NCBI GenBank assembly: GCA_000499405.2
Contig: HG738138.1
Coordinates: forward strand, 22,082,824-22,146,823
Origin: Onchocerca volvulus
Taxonomy: Eukaryota; Nematoda; Chromadorea; Rhabditida; Onchocercidae
DNA length: 64,000 nt
Direction of reading: 5' to 3'
Both the position numbers and the translations under genes were made by a program. The notes beneath the pieces are model-generated. The model saw only the letters and a program-made list of their open reading frames with translations. It ran no database searches and was not told the DNA's origin. Positions 1 to 14,100 of the stretch are shown here, piece after piece (positions within the stretch are counted from its first letter, which is position 1; every line of letters begins with the position of its first letter).

Positions 1-509
1 AATTAAATGGAAAATTTTTTCGACAGATGATCCAATGAACTCTTTCGGGATGTTCGGACAAAGCTAAGTCGTATCATATCAGTGATATCCTGAATGATAC
101 TTTTCCGTTTTTTGTACGATTCTTTTTCTATCTCTTTCAAATAATGTGGAAAGAGAGGAATGCTTCAGTAATATGTGGACATTTTGTGGGTTTTAAATTT
201 AGACACCAATCTTCCTAAAATATATTTTGAACTTTGACTTTTCATGGTTTTTTTTATAAGATCATATGATTGGGACATTGATCAAATTTGAGCAGTTGAA
301 ATTTTTTAGAATGATTTCTTTGCAAAAATAGATAACATGGTTGAAGTTGACCCTTTTGTAAAGTAGCAAAAGTATATTTCCTTTTATATTCTTGGATTAA
401 ACAAACAGTTAAATTAAATACAATTCGAAGTCATAAAAAAATCACTTATCAGGAGAGAATTAATTTAATACAGTTAGAATTATTTTCAAGGAGATAACAG
501 TCATTGTAG

Positions 510-1036
510 ATGGCTAGCACCGGAAACACTAAGAAGTGCAATATATACGACAAAATCAGATGTGTTCAGTTACGGTATATTACTGTGGGAAGTGTTTACA
601 AATGGTGCGGAACCGTACTGCGGAATGACGGTCGCTGAAGTTTTTGTTAATGTAAGTTTCATTTTCATTTCAGGAGTGGACATTTCAACAATCAAAAAAT
701 GATATTTTGAAGAAATAACAAAATCAGAACGACTCTGCTTCATCAATTTAGACGTAACATGTGATTCGTTGTTTGAATAATAGGCACAATATTCAAGTCT
801 TTTTTTTTTAATGCAAAAAATAAAAATCAAACTAATTATTCATTAACTTTCGTTAATTGTTTGAAAATTGAAAAAATCAGGTGAAGGACGGATATCGAAT
901 ACCATCGCCGGATGCAATGCCCAAACAATTGCAGACTTTGCAACAAAACTGTTTCGCAACGGAAGTCTCGGAACGATGGTCAATGACACAAATTCGAAAG
1001 GAAATCGAAATGACTTGTTTGGAATATCAGGACTAA
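510..1036 (+). CDS. Tyrosine protein kinase, C-terminal part (Fer/Fps-like), partial
   Basis: Two exons, about 510-651 and 881-1036, joined by an intron with gtaagt donor and atcag acceptor. The first exon encodes kinase subdomains VIII to X: the WLAPE motif after the activation loop, then SDVFSYGILLWEVF (subdomain IX with its invariant Asp) and GAEPYCGM, which is typical of cytoplasmic tyrosine kinases. The second exon carries subdomain XI with the invariant Arg in SERWSM and stops at 1034-1036. WLAPETL is the form common in the large nematode family of Fer/Fps-type kinases, so I infer that family. The ATP-binding lobe and catalytic loop must lie left of the window. The exact acceptor of the first exon is uncertain: tgtag ends at 509 and fits the frame, and 500 is an alternative. 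An AATAAA follows 32 bases after the stop. Confidence 0.85.
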
Positions 1037-1067
1037 ACTTTTAAATGCACAATTTCAAGTACTTAAC

Positions 1068-1073
1068 AATAAA
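1068..1073 (+). terminator. Polyadenylation signal of the kinase gene
   Basis: A canonical AATAAA lies 32 bases after the kinase stop codon and before a T-rich stretch. It is the natural 3' end signal for that gene. Confidence 0.6.
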
Positions 1074-4000
1074 CGTATTGTTCTATTTTAGCAAGCATAT
1101 CGTTTGTTTCTTAGAATAAAATTTTTGATAGCTTTCAGTCTATTCACATATTTTACTTGGATGAATAATGCATCAGACATTCTCGACTGCAAAATTTAAC
1201 GGAGAACAGCGATTAACAAGGAAAAACTTCAATGACCATTACATGACAACATACAGTAATTGAGAATGCTTTTTCACCTATCAACCTAAAATAGTACTCA
1301 AGTACCTCACGTAGGTTACGCACTCTCCAATCACTCATCATTCGACGAATTGTTATTTAATTATTTCAATATTTAATCATCACATTCATCGGATAGGATG
1401 TTAGCATTGCATTGTGACCCGTCGATTTCGTCGCTTCTAGTCAGATTATGGAAGTGCATTTCAATATTCCGGAATATGGAAGGGATCTGAGTCATGAATG
1501 GATTTTCAATCACCGATTAATTTAGCGTATATACTTCCCCATATCTTGCTACCATTATGGGACATTCGTTTGTTCAGTCTCGTTGACGGCGGTCGCCTAA
1601 TTATTGCCATCTGAAATATCGTTATGCATCATACAGTGAAGATAATAAAATGGTCGGATGGTACTGATAATATTGTAGTCATCGCTAAGTGCTCTCCGTT
1701 CGCTCATTCATCCCATTATCTTCCCTATTCATATTAACATTAATTAACCTTTTCAAGCCTGTCATTTATAACTTTTGACAAGTTTCCTATTTCATTCTCA
1801 ATAATCATACTTGTTATGAACATTAGTTATACAAAAAAAGAAAAAAAAAGAAAAAAGAAGGAATAAAATAAAAATAGCACATACTTTCAACATTCATACT
1901 TTCTGTTATTAACAGTCACACTTTCTTGTTCCCATTTCACTCCTCAACAGTCGTACTTTCTTCTTATGACCGATCTTCTAGCAGTCGTCTTCTCTCTTCC
2001 TTCACCTTCTTCATATTACTACTTTGTATGGATGTAATACTGCCTGCGATAAGATGTAATTATGCTAATTCTTGTAGTAAGTTCAATGCCTGCATATTCA
2101 TTACAGTATTTCGATTAAGCCTACAGATAAATACTACGAAAATTAGAAAAATGAATTCAGTACACTGCCTCATACTTCATTTGCCGTATTTCAAATTTGT
2201 TTCCCACTGATTCAGCTTTCAACGATGTCTTCATGCTTACTAGATATTAAAACAGAACTGCACTATATTATTGTTAATTAATAGTTTCTTAGATTGCGCT
2301 TTTTTCAAATTCAGGAAACTTCTAAGCGGTAGAAGATAAAGGAATGATTATCAGAGCTGGATATGTATCGCAGTGTATCACAACAATTTTCGTCGATAGC
2401 GTTGAATAGTTTTTATGTAATAACGTAAATGCCAGTTTACTTTATTTTGCCTTTGTTGCTACATTTGAATAATTGTTCACAGATTTTCACGTGTTTCGGC
2501 TTAATTTTTACGAGGCTAATCAGAATTAGAATGTGCTATTTTTGTTGAATTTGACGAGCTTATATTCCAAATAATTCTTTGAATATTTTGTCATTCTTAA
2601 TTCGACGAAAAATCTCATAGACTGCTTTCTACCAAAGGTAAAATTAGGGAAAATAATCATGCATAATTATAAATTTTTGACAGTATGCACATTGGAATCT
2701 GATTATAAATTCCAGATTTTTTCTTCTTTTTCATCATTTATAAATCTGGTAATATATAATTTCTTGAAATTGTGTTTGAAGATAAGTTCTTTTTGTCAGA
2801 AAGATATGATTTTTCCCTCTACTTTTGCTCTTCATATTTTTCGAATTTTCAGCTTTGGATAGAAACTTTACTAGCATGTTCCTGATGATTAAAAGTTGAG
2901 AAAAAAGCAGAAATGTGAACTTTCTGGAGCATCTCTGCCCCCAAAGATATAAAAATATGGATAGTATACAGGTTTTGACTACTTCTTTCAGTTCAGATTT
3001 TTACTGTTTCTATTTTCGATGTATGAAGTGGTTTGAAGCGATAAGCAATAAAATACCAAGAAATTATTAAGAAAAAGAAGAGAAAAATACGTTCAAAAAA
3101 TTGTAACTCAAAATTAATTTCTTAAGTATATATCAGAGATACTATGGCAGGATCTTGCTTGAAGATTTTGGAATACTTTGTATATGGCATGATTGATGAT
3201 ACAAAAAAAAATTTTTTAAATTTGTTTCAAATTTCTGCAATACAGTTACTCATATCTTTCTACGGCTAGAAGTTGTTTCGTAAGCCGATCGATTTTAGAA
3301 ATTTTTGATTTTAGAATTTTTAATAACCGTCCATTTGATAACGAATTATTAAGTTTTTTTGTTTTCATCAATTTTTGCTGCAATAGATTTTATACTATCT
3401 TTCATGGCCTCATCATAATTGTTTTTTCGAATAAAATGGGATGTAATTCTTTGCACTTAGGATGGACAGTTATCAAAAGTTGAAGGGAGCCTAAAGCCAT
3501 TACCAACCAAATTTTTTTTTGCATACCTCATTACCACTATGCATTGCACTGATTTGAGGAATAATCCCTCTCACGTTAAGAATTGTATTTATCTTGAAAC
3601 AGCTGTAAGCACTTTTTTTTATCCAAATCAGAAATATATGGCCTTTAGTTCTGAGGTAAGTAGAAGTCAGCAGATATATATCATTGATTTTACTGAAAAA
3701 TAAAAAATCGAGGAGAATTAGTTTTGGAAACGAGAAATATACTATACCTGCTTAGTCTCAAAAAGGAGATCCCCAAATATTGATTTAGTTTTTTTATTTC
3801 ATTGTTCGTAGAACTTGTGATGTACGGTATATTATTTAGAGATAATTTTTTGATAGCAAACAGTGTAAGAAATGACCATATAAACATTTCTTGTGGATTA
3901 GAATGACGAGAAATTGTTGATCCTCGGAATTCTCTACGTTCTGTTATTCTTTATATCTTTATATGCACGATAGTTTGACTTTAAAAGTTTGGTACGAGAA

Positions 4001-4659
4001 CAACTAATTTCTATTATCGACTCTCATAATATCCAGTCAGTTTTGTAGTTTTTGCTACTAATTCTCATAAATTCATTAATTGAATTCATTAAAATCATAA
4101 AATTACTCGTTGTTTTTCGGTTGAAAAATGTTTGATTTTATCATCATCTTATTGCTTTGACTATCTCTTCAGCCATTTCATTCATTTATTTTATTTTAGT
4201 TTTCACAAATCTTTTTCTTTTTTTTAAATATTGAACATAAAGAATGGAAAAAATCTTCGCAATTTTCCTTTAAAATATGTCGTTAAATGCAGTAGAGAAA
4301 ATTAATGGATTTTTCCTTCCTATTTATTTAAGGTTTATGTTGCGATTAGTTACTACTCATATTGAAATATACATATTTTTTCTTACCTGTTTTCCAATAA
4401 AACAATATTGCTGCTTTATAAATATTTTGTCAGAAAGATTTCAAACATATTTATTATTTTACCACATCTTTTAATATTTGTGGATTTTTCTTATATTTTA
4501 TTTTCAAATTCTTCTCCTTGTTTAAACAGTGTGCTTTGCCAAGAGCTTCCTTAATAGCTTCATTGATGTTAGATTTGTTCAAAGCATGAATTTGAATTTT
4601 TTAAATTCATAAATCAGTATAATTAGCTTCCTGAATATTGTGAAATTCAAAATTTTCCA
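1074..4659. other. Intergenic DNA, no gene seen
   Basis: About 3.6 kb between the kinase and alsin. Open frames here are short, low-complexity and lack good splice contexts or recognisable motifs on either strand. Poly-A/T runs are frequent (for example 1832-1860). Promoter elements of alsin should lie at the right end but none could be named. Confidence 0.5.
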
Positions 4660-4699
4660 GGCGCTTTGCTTATGAAATACGCCAAAGTCAATACACTGA

Positions 4700-7600
4700 A
4701 TGAGGTTGGTATTCACGTCCTGCGAGTCTGGTTGTGAAGAAGCTTATTCGAAACAATGGAAAATACTTGCGGATTCAATAGTTTTAACTTCAAGAGACAT
4801 TGTGATTTATCACGGTGACATTCTTACTTTAGAAGACGGCACTGTAGTACGTCTTTAAATTTTTTTCTTTAGGGCTAACAGAAGTAATTTATTTAGTTTT
4901 TTTTTTCTTTGCCTTTTTTAAACTTTATTTTCAGAATTGTTTTTGCTCTAAGGGGTTTCGAAACAGATATTCCAAAGATGATAAATTTAAACTCAAAATA
5001 GATCCGGGATAAAGTAATGCTTTGTTAACTTTTCCTCATGAAACTTCTTTTTTAGTACATATATACCTTATCTGGCACAAAGAAGCCGTATCTGGTCGAA
5101 ACTTCGTTTTCATCATCTCGCTTCATTTCATTCCATGCTGCTTATGAAAAATTATTTTTGATCAATGAAGAAGGTCGTCTTTTTGGTTGTGGACATACTG
5201 CTTATGGTGAATGTGGTGTAGTTTCTTCAAATCCCGTTGAATCGTTGCGTGAAATTGAACTCGTTACACCACTGGCTGTTTGTCCTCATGGATCTTTAGT
5301 TACCACCGCAGAGTAAGGAGTTTTTGAGTTTCTTGAAAATCACTTTGGATAAATATGATAAAAACGACGTGTGCGGAACAAGATTTCAGATATTTCTGTA
5401 ATTGTAGATTCGCAATTGTGTTTTATTTTTAGTTTATTTTCACATGGTTAAAGGATGGTTTTGATATTCTTTTTTATTTTTTTTATTTCTTCATTTTTGC
5501 CAAAAATAACGCAAATTTTTCGTTACAAAAAAATGAAGTAATTTTTTTTTTTGATGAAATTTCAGTTTTCTGTTTTCTTCAAAAAAAAAAAAAAAAATTA
5601 TCCTAATATTCGTCGTAATTTTCTTGAAGGTAGGATTGCTGTTTTTTTTTTTTTTATTCATAATTTCAATTTAGGTCATTGAAAGTGAGGCTTGTTCGAA
5701 CATCCGCATCGGAGGTTTGCGTTACTGATTTTCATGGTCACTTATGGAAATATGGTGGTGGAAGATTAGAATTCGATTCATTGGGACGTGTTCAAGTTCG
5801 ACCTTTGCAACTTACACCGAGACGTAAAGTTTTACAGCTGTGTGCTGGAAGGTCTGAATAACTTTCAAGCTCGTTCTTGTTGTAACGTATTTTATTCATT
5901 GTAATTTTATAAAATTTTTCAAGGAAACACTTTGTCTGCTTGGCTGTTCCTTTAATTGATGAAAAAAATGATGCTGATGTTGAAAATTCACCAGCTTTGG
6001 GAATTCGACAATCAAACAAATGTGAAAAGTGTCGAGAAGAATATGAACTGCGGTTGAGCACATTAATGCATATGGCTGACCAGGTTCTGATTCTCTTTTT
6101 ATTTGTTCAATTGAGTATATTATTATGTTCGGTTGCTGAAGCTCAATCTCCAGTCTTTTTTTATTAAATTTGAAACGAAATCTTAATATTTCTTGAAAGA
6201 AATTATTATTTTTGCGAAATGTGTATCCTATTTTATTACTGTGTACATCAAATTCTTCAGTAAAAGAATGTTTAATTTTGTTGGAGCTTAAATATTATTG
6301 TGTTTTTTTCTTTCACAATTTTTCTCAAACTTTGAACATTGGAAAAGCGACTTATTTTAGAAAAATGAATCGCGAGTTTCATTTGCGAGTTGTGAAAAGG
6401 GATTGGCCGTCAAAGCAAATTTTGCTGTTCATAATCCATGCTTATTTCTGGATGCAAATAAAAGGTTGTCACTTTTTCAGATTTTGCCAGCCAAATTTTA
6501 TTTTCAAAGTTCTATAAGGAGAGATAAATATAACAACTGTTAAAGGTCTTTTTTTATTCTAGATTTGTATCTATGCTTTCAGTTCAAAAGAACATCAAAC
6601 ATTCCCGCAGTGTAGTTCATCACGTGCGATCAAGACCGCTGTTGTTAGACCGTGGAAACAAACTTTATTCGATGAATTTGAAATGACGGAAATGAAAAAC
6701 GCTTGGGATGGACTTGGAAAAAACTCGACCTTCGTTTCAATAGAAAATCTACCTGATATGTATTATAAGCAAAATACAAGTAAGGGTTTTGTACCAGCAT
6801 TCGTACAAGTGCGAAAAATTACCGCATCTTCAAGAAATATTTGTTTTGTCCTAATCGAAACTGATCCTGGTTCTGAATAACTTCTAAACTTATATCTTTA
6901 AAAACACATTTCTTTAAAAATATATCTTTAAAAACACCCAACTTCCATAATAATATCGGCCTACTTTTTTTTCCCTTTTGTGCCTGTCATCGAAGGTTTC
7001 ATTTGTTTAGCAAAGTTTATAGATATGGAAGACTTTTCATCAAGTCATACTATTCACAACGGGAACTCTTCAAAATCAGGTGGAAGAATTTCACTTACCG
7101 GCTCACGGGATGATCCAGATTTGTTCCCTGAAATTTGGACATGGGGAGCTAATGAAAATGGCCAACTAGGACATGGTGATTTGGCAGTGAGGTATGAAAA
7201 TTAAGAAACTTTTTTATAAATCAGAAGTGTTACTACTAATACTCTCAGCAAACTTTCGATATCTGAAATGTAATGTTTTTTTTTTTTTCATTTTTAATTT
7301 TATTTTAGGAGGGAGCCATTTAAGGTAATCGATTTGTCGAACATGTATTGTATCAAAGTGGCTGCAGGAGACAACCACACTATAGCACTCACGGGAACTG
7401 GCAAGGTTTTAATATTCTTCAGATTATTATTAGTATTACTTTTGTCATTTGATCAGAAGATAATCAGCAATTCTAATAATAAAATTTAATAATATTAGGC
7501 ATATTACCGAAAATTAGATGTTATTGCTTTTTATTAATTTTTCAATGAGTATTTCATCAAATTTATAAGGATTTTTTTAGTTGTATGTGTGGGGATCAAA

Positions 7601-8134
7601 CAATGATGGACAGCTTAAACTAGCAGACGAGTCATATGTAACAAAACCAACACTTTTTAAAGTTAATTTTCTCGGTTCACTAGTTTTCTTACTAATAAAA
7701 GCATGATATCTTCAATCATTTTGCAGTATAACGGCTACATAAGAATTTTTGTCATTCTATCAATCTGGACCGTAATATCCCTACTTCCTTGTTTATCTTT
7801 TGTTAGATTTTTTTAAATGTAATAGCTGCATAAGACTTTTTGTCGTTCTACCCGTCTTTAATTTTTGCTAAAAGAAAATATATTTTGGAGTTTGTCAAGT
7901 ATGGTAGTTATCGATTATTTTTTTTCTCAGCAATTTTACAGGTTGGAAGTCATTCTTTTATTCTGGATGCATTCGCAAGTGGTTGTCAAACAGGTATTAT
8001 TGTTGGCGGTTTGGCAAATTCTCCCACGGTTTATCTTTGCGGAAGTGACACTGCGGAGAAATCGCCACAATCAATATCATTACCAAAAGAAGTTCCTTCT
8101 GTTTTAAATTTTTTTCTTCATTTACAAAGTTCCC
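4700..8134 (+). CDS. ALS2: Alsin exons 1-9: RCC1-like propeller
   Basis: This block encodes the N-terminal RCC1-type blades. Clear blades are EIWTWGANENGQLGHGD in exon 7011-7191, VAAGDNHTIAL in exon 7309-7405 and LYVWGSNNDGQL in exon 7581-7661; weaker ones are LFGCGHTAYGECG (5056-5312) and LWKYGGG followed by CAGRKHFVCL across exons 5675-5851 and 5924-6083. The region between blades (5924-6869) holds a CEKC pair and low-conservation linker, as in vertebrate alsin where a long insert splits the propeller. Exon 6563 was chosen from a ttctag acceptor because it keeps the frame; exon 7011 uses tttgtttag. In alsin the RCC1 part is thought to restrain or target the GEF modules rather than act on Ran. 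Confidence 0.9.
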
Positions 8135-11100
8135 GTAAATGTATCTATCTTTAAAATTGTAGATTTCTTAAATTTGTATTCATTTCAAATTCATTGTTCT
8201 TATTCATCTAATTGCATATGAAAGGTCGATATCATTTTTTTTTCTTTTTTTTCTTTTTTTTTTTTGAAAATAGAGTCAGATGATATATATGTATATACGA
8301 AACCCAATCGGTACTTTATTGCAGATTGGTTGGCCAGGTTGGATTTTGATTGGAAATAAAAATGTTGCAATTGGAGTATATGAGTCAACCAGTGAAATCG
8401 ATGAATATTTTCTAGGAGTATTCAACTTCTTTCGATATGCGGAATTTGTGCAACGGATCTGTCAACTGTGTCAGAAAATGCATGAAAGAAATAAGTCTTT
8501 TCTTCTTGTTTGGATTTTCAAATTAAGCTATGAAATTTGGAACAGATTGTTTACCATGAAAACTATGAGGAGTTGATTTACTTAGTCAATTTAAGTTATT
8601 TTAACTTTTTTAGGTCATACTGTAAACAGTCTGTCTCTATCGACATTATTAAATAAGCTGACTTTGTCATCAGCAGGATATTCGACACAAATGTTTAAGT
8701 GAGTTCTTTGATTAAATGTCGGTTGCATTCATGAAGTTTAAAAATGTGCGAGTTTTTGAAATAAATGATAGGATTGTTTTGTTTCATAATTATTTCACTT
8801 ACTGTCTATTATAATTATAATTAAACTTCTTATCTGAAACAGTTAGCTTAAAAGATTTTTCATAATTTTGTCAATTTTCAATAAAAATGAATTAAATAAG
8901 AGACGGTTTTAGATTGATGAAAATGATGCGTGACAATCTCTGTGATACAGGCAGTCTGTTGGTTGGAAAAACGCTGAAAACTTATATAACGAAATACTTC
9001 TTGAATACTTTTTTCCAATTTCATGCCGATTTTGTAGAGTGTCTTGCTTATGGATGTTTCACTGAACTCGATATTGGGTATGATTTTTCAATACTTTACG
9101 ATATTATGACAAAATGTATAGATAGAAATTTAGTGAATTTGTTTGTTTCCATTATGCACTTTTAATTCATATATTTCAGTTACTTTTTTCTATTTGTTTA
9201 AATTTTTTCTTTATGTTGTTGTTTAACATTCTTGCTTCATTACATATCGTTTAAATATCGACATTTATTTGATTATCAGCATATAAACTTGCATGTAAGT
9301 CATCTAAACAACTACTAACTAATTACTTGCGCATTTTTGGCAATACGAATCATTAGTCCAGTCGTATTCATTTCGATTATTAAATTAAATAAGCCACTGT
9401 CATCATGATGGAAAGGTTCATATTGTACGACATTGTCAACTGTTATGAAATGTGTATATTCACTTCAACTAATCAAAAAAAGAAAAAAAAAAAATTAACG
9501 TCACAGTCCATAATATTTATTCAAAAAAAAATTTTCCCTCATTAGAGGTATGATAAGTGTGGAATATTTCCTACAACATAAATGAGATTTTTTCTCTCTT
9601 ATTAAGAAAAATAAAACACTGAACTTTGCTTAATAACACCTGGACAAGAATCTTAATATTATTATCTTAAATTTACACGACTTTTCAAAATTCGTGCTGA
9701 GTTTATTGAACATTGCAATCTTCCAATTATAGAAATTAAACATGAAAAATATCGAATTAATGAAGCATTTCATATAATATGTCAGATGCTGAATTTTCAC
9801 CATTAAAATCTTTATCTTTTGAAAATCCCATGCTTTTTTATCAAGAAATACGTTTTGATTCACAAATGTTTTTCACTATTATTTTAACACTTTATAAGGA
9901 AGAAACAATTCTCAAATTCATGCGTGTATCAGATTCAAATTTCCTGTTGGAGTCTAAGTAATTTTTGTGAACTTCATCTGATCAATACTCTTTTGGACTT
10001 TTTTTTGCATAGTATGTTTTATTAATTTGCAAAGAAAAAAAAATGCTTTGAAGCATTGAAAATTTTTTTTCTTAAAAAGATTTTCTTCACTTGGTGATGG
10101 TTGCTATTTTTTTTGCATCATAATTCAGTCACTGAGTCAAACTTCAGGAGAATACAATATTTTAACTACATTATCCTTAACAATATTGTAACAGAAATGA
10201 ATACGATGTCTGTAATTTCATAAATCTGAATTATTTTGGGCGAAGTTTTTGCTGCAGTTTCCTTAATTTTCTATCAAAATGTTCTTATTGCTTGAAAAAT
10301 CAATAAAAAGAAAAATTTATGCAGAGATGAAATCCATCGAACTAACTGGGACGATATTGTCGCTGCCAGCAGTAGGTATGATTTCCAATATTTTTTTTAA
10401 AAAAGTAGAAAATGCGGGAAAGGCTTTTGATGGTTCACTGCAAATGTAATCTCCTTCAAGAAGTTTGGATTGAATGGATTCTTATTTAGTGATAATTGTG
10501 CTTATCATTTTTTTATACTAAGAAAAAAGCTTGCAACTAACCGTAGAAGTTAGAGAGAAAGTCATTTGTGTTTGCTTTTGAAATGCTGTCTTTCTTTACA
10601 ATGTGTCTGAATTTTTGGTCCCAAACTTTTTTTCTGATGATTCGATTCTTTCCGGAAATCCGGAATTTCATCTTCGATTTTTGGCATTATCAATTATGGC
10701 ATTGGTGGGCAAACTTCTAATCGAAAATCTTTTCTCATTTATTTTTCTTTCATTTTCTTGAACTTTTGTGTTTTCCAGTCAGATTACATTAGAAAAAAAT
10801 TCTCTTCAGCGGAATTCGCGTACTTTATTGATTGTTGTGCGAAATTTAGCTTATTTTTCTGCAGAATCACAATTTTATTAGGTTATTATTTTGTAAAAAA
10901 CTTTGGATTTTTCTAATTTTCTTTGGTCGAAAAATAGAACTTTTCGCCTTGTGCATGTTGGCTCACGAAAAATTTTTTCCCATGGTTTCATATTTTCACG
11001 AGATTTCTTGATATTTGTTGAAGATTGTCATTTTAGTGAAGTGTTGGATAAGGAGGTGAACAGAATATGTTTATGCTATGATGTTCAAGGAAATTGTCAG

Positions 11101-14100
11101 GAAATTCGTTTACGACAGTTGTTTCAATTGGCTTTCAATGGTCCATGCAAACTCACTGATTTGGCTGGAGCTGGTAATATCTTGGAGGTGAGAATAGATT
11201 TCAACACTAAAGTCATAGTAATGATATATCTAAAATGAATAATGTGTGTATATAGAGATAATCACGATCGATGTGGATAAGGGACAGAAATAGAGTTTCT
11301 TATTCTCTGATTCATCAATATCAAAGTGTTTCACAGACAGATGCGCAACATTACTTTCGTTATGGTTATATACATTTTAGAATTGTAATATGAAAACAAA
11401 GCAGAGATTCTTTGATTTTGGTTCTTTATCATGCAAAAATATCGAAATATTATTCTATAATAATGAAGCAAAATCAAAACGATTTTAGTTTCGATTCACT
11501 TGTTTTCATATTTTCGTGTAAGTTGAGCTTATTTGCCTTAATCTTTATTCGTTCTTGCAAAATTATCTTTTTTACTTTGGATGATAGATTCAGGTTTTTG
11601 TAGATAGATTTCATTATCTCTGTGTTATTAGTTTACAAGTAATTTTTCCTTGTTTTGGACAAAGCAAGTTGTGATCAATTAGCTATAAAACAGATTTTGC
11701 AATAAGTTTTATTTATAACAAAGAAATACATAACGAAGCACTTATTCAACTATTTAATGAGAATTTTTAATTTGATTTCTGCGGAATTTTAGAGTAAGTT
11801 CAAGTCTATGTTTTAAGCAAAGAAGATAAAGTGGGACGGGAATGGAAAGAAATACAATTCATTTAAAATATTCTTCATTTAAATTCGAAATTTATCCCTA
11901 TAGAGAGTCAAGATTTTAATAGTGATGAGAACATTTAATAGCAAATATGGTAAAAATTCAATGCTGGATAGTGATAAATAGAACAAAAATATTTTCTATA
12001 CAGAAAAAAAGCTCATTATTAATAGAAAATGTTGTTTCGATAAGTTACATGAGATTTCAAATGAGGGATCTGTGATATCTTGAATAATTTCTTCCATACT
12101 GTTCCAGCTCTTTTATACTTTTCTTCTTAGTTGCACTTTTTTTCTACTACACACTTTTTTTTTTATATTTATGGGTCAGAATTTTCTTTAAAATTGTCAA
12201 AAGATTGACTTTACTTTTTAAATTGAAGTTTAAAAAACGTAATAATGGGGTTTTTACTAATCAAATTTGTTATGCAAATTATTCACATACTTAAGAAGCT
12301 TACAGACAGCTCCATAATTATACGATTTTATTCCAACTAATTTATGGCTTATTCTTTATCTTACCAATAAAACTAAATAAAATTGACTGTGCAGTGTTTT
12401 TTCTTTTTGCTTCTGCAAATTTAATTTCATTGGATTTCATCATGAGATTTATATTTTCTTAGAAACTTTCAAATTTTGAAATAATATTTAGGCTCTGTTA
12501 ACCGTACTTCAAAAGCAGATTTCTATTTGATCGATTTTAAAATATTAAGTGAAGGGATTAACAAATATCTCAAATGAATGCATAAATAGTGAGATTTAAA
12601 AAACAGTTTAAAATTTTCGATTTTTCAAATGAATGCAAGTCTTTCTGTAGTCAACCAGTCAGTTTTTGCTAGAAAACCTCGAGAATGATTCATTTCACTG
12701 ATGAATTGTTCGGAACATTGACAACAAATTGTACATACCATACCGATCGGATAACCTTTATGAGCTACACATCCATTCATCTGAACAAAGACCTGTTCAC
12801 ATTCTTCATTTGAGGCACCCTTTTCCTCTTTGAGCAATAAACTACCATCATTTGGATATGGTCCATGGCATGAGGTCAAACGACATTGCGGTGTTTTGAT
12901 CTAGAACTTCACCTTTTGAGATAATGCTGAAAGAATTTGTTTAAATAAATTATCGATTATTTGTAAGTGATCAGTTATATCCTCAATGAAGATTGACGCA
13001 ATTTTTCTTTAATGATTTCTCGTCTTTGTGAATTTCCCAAACTAATTTACGTACTAACAATGATAATAATTTGTGCGCATTATACGTTCACCAAGATAGT
13101 AAAGAGCATCGCATTTAATGGATACTTAAAGCTAGCTAAGCTATGGAAGGTTTTACTACTTTAAAGTTAATATGATGTGCAGATGATTGAAACAGAAAAT
13201 ATATAAAGATTGAAGAGACGAGAAATGCATTTTATTCAATCCATACTTTTTTGAAATTTCGAAAAATGTTTTGAAATCAACACAGGTTTATCAATTTCTT
13301 GTCCTTTATTTACTTATTTTTTAAACAGAACAGTCATCTGTAAATGTAATAGGTCAAATATTGTTAAAAATCAGCTATAGAAATTGAAATGAGTTTTTCC
13401 GTTTCTTACTGCAATGGTTCCTGGTTTTTTATAGATATACATCACTAATAGTAATTGATTTTTATAAATGAATTATATGAAAGTATGACATATTAGTAAG
13501 ATTGTTATGACTTACGTAATAGAGCTTATATCAGAAGCACGGTCAAACAATTCAAACCTATTACCCTAAAAAATTGTTATTTATGCAAGTACTAGATTAA
13601 ACCAAACCTTTTCGAAGTTTGCTCCATGTAAATAGTAGCGAGCTGGATTGCTGATAACTCTCGATTCTGGCCCATTTCCATTATTTCTATTGAAGTTATC
13701 CGGATGTGACACGGAACTAACCCGTACCATTAATTTATCGCCGTAAATCTTGTCGTGGTCTGGATTTAGTGGCATCTTTAAATCATCAGATTCAAACCAA
13801 AACCTGCTACTTCCTGGTAATTTTGCAGATGGCGGAAAAGGGTTCATCGGTGGATAATCCGGCTCTGAAATAGAGTAATGGGACTTGCTTTAGTAATTCC
13901 TTTTCTAGTTATTTTGTGTGTTCTAAAAGGTAAAATTAATAACTGCCGTTTTCAAGATTTTAACTTGACCACGAATGATTTTAATTGCATTTTACTGAAT
14001 CCCTGTTATATACTTCTGCTTGTGCCTGAAAAGGACAAACGAAATTGCTTAATCTGCTTGTGCCTGAAAAGGACAAACGAAATTGCTTAAAATTTAAAAG

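Noticed and set aside
10570..10870. Open frames reading as hydrophobic peptide between doubtful alsin exons
   Set aside because: An acceptor at 10779 gives the right phase but the frame has no usable donor before its stop, so it was not included.
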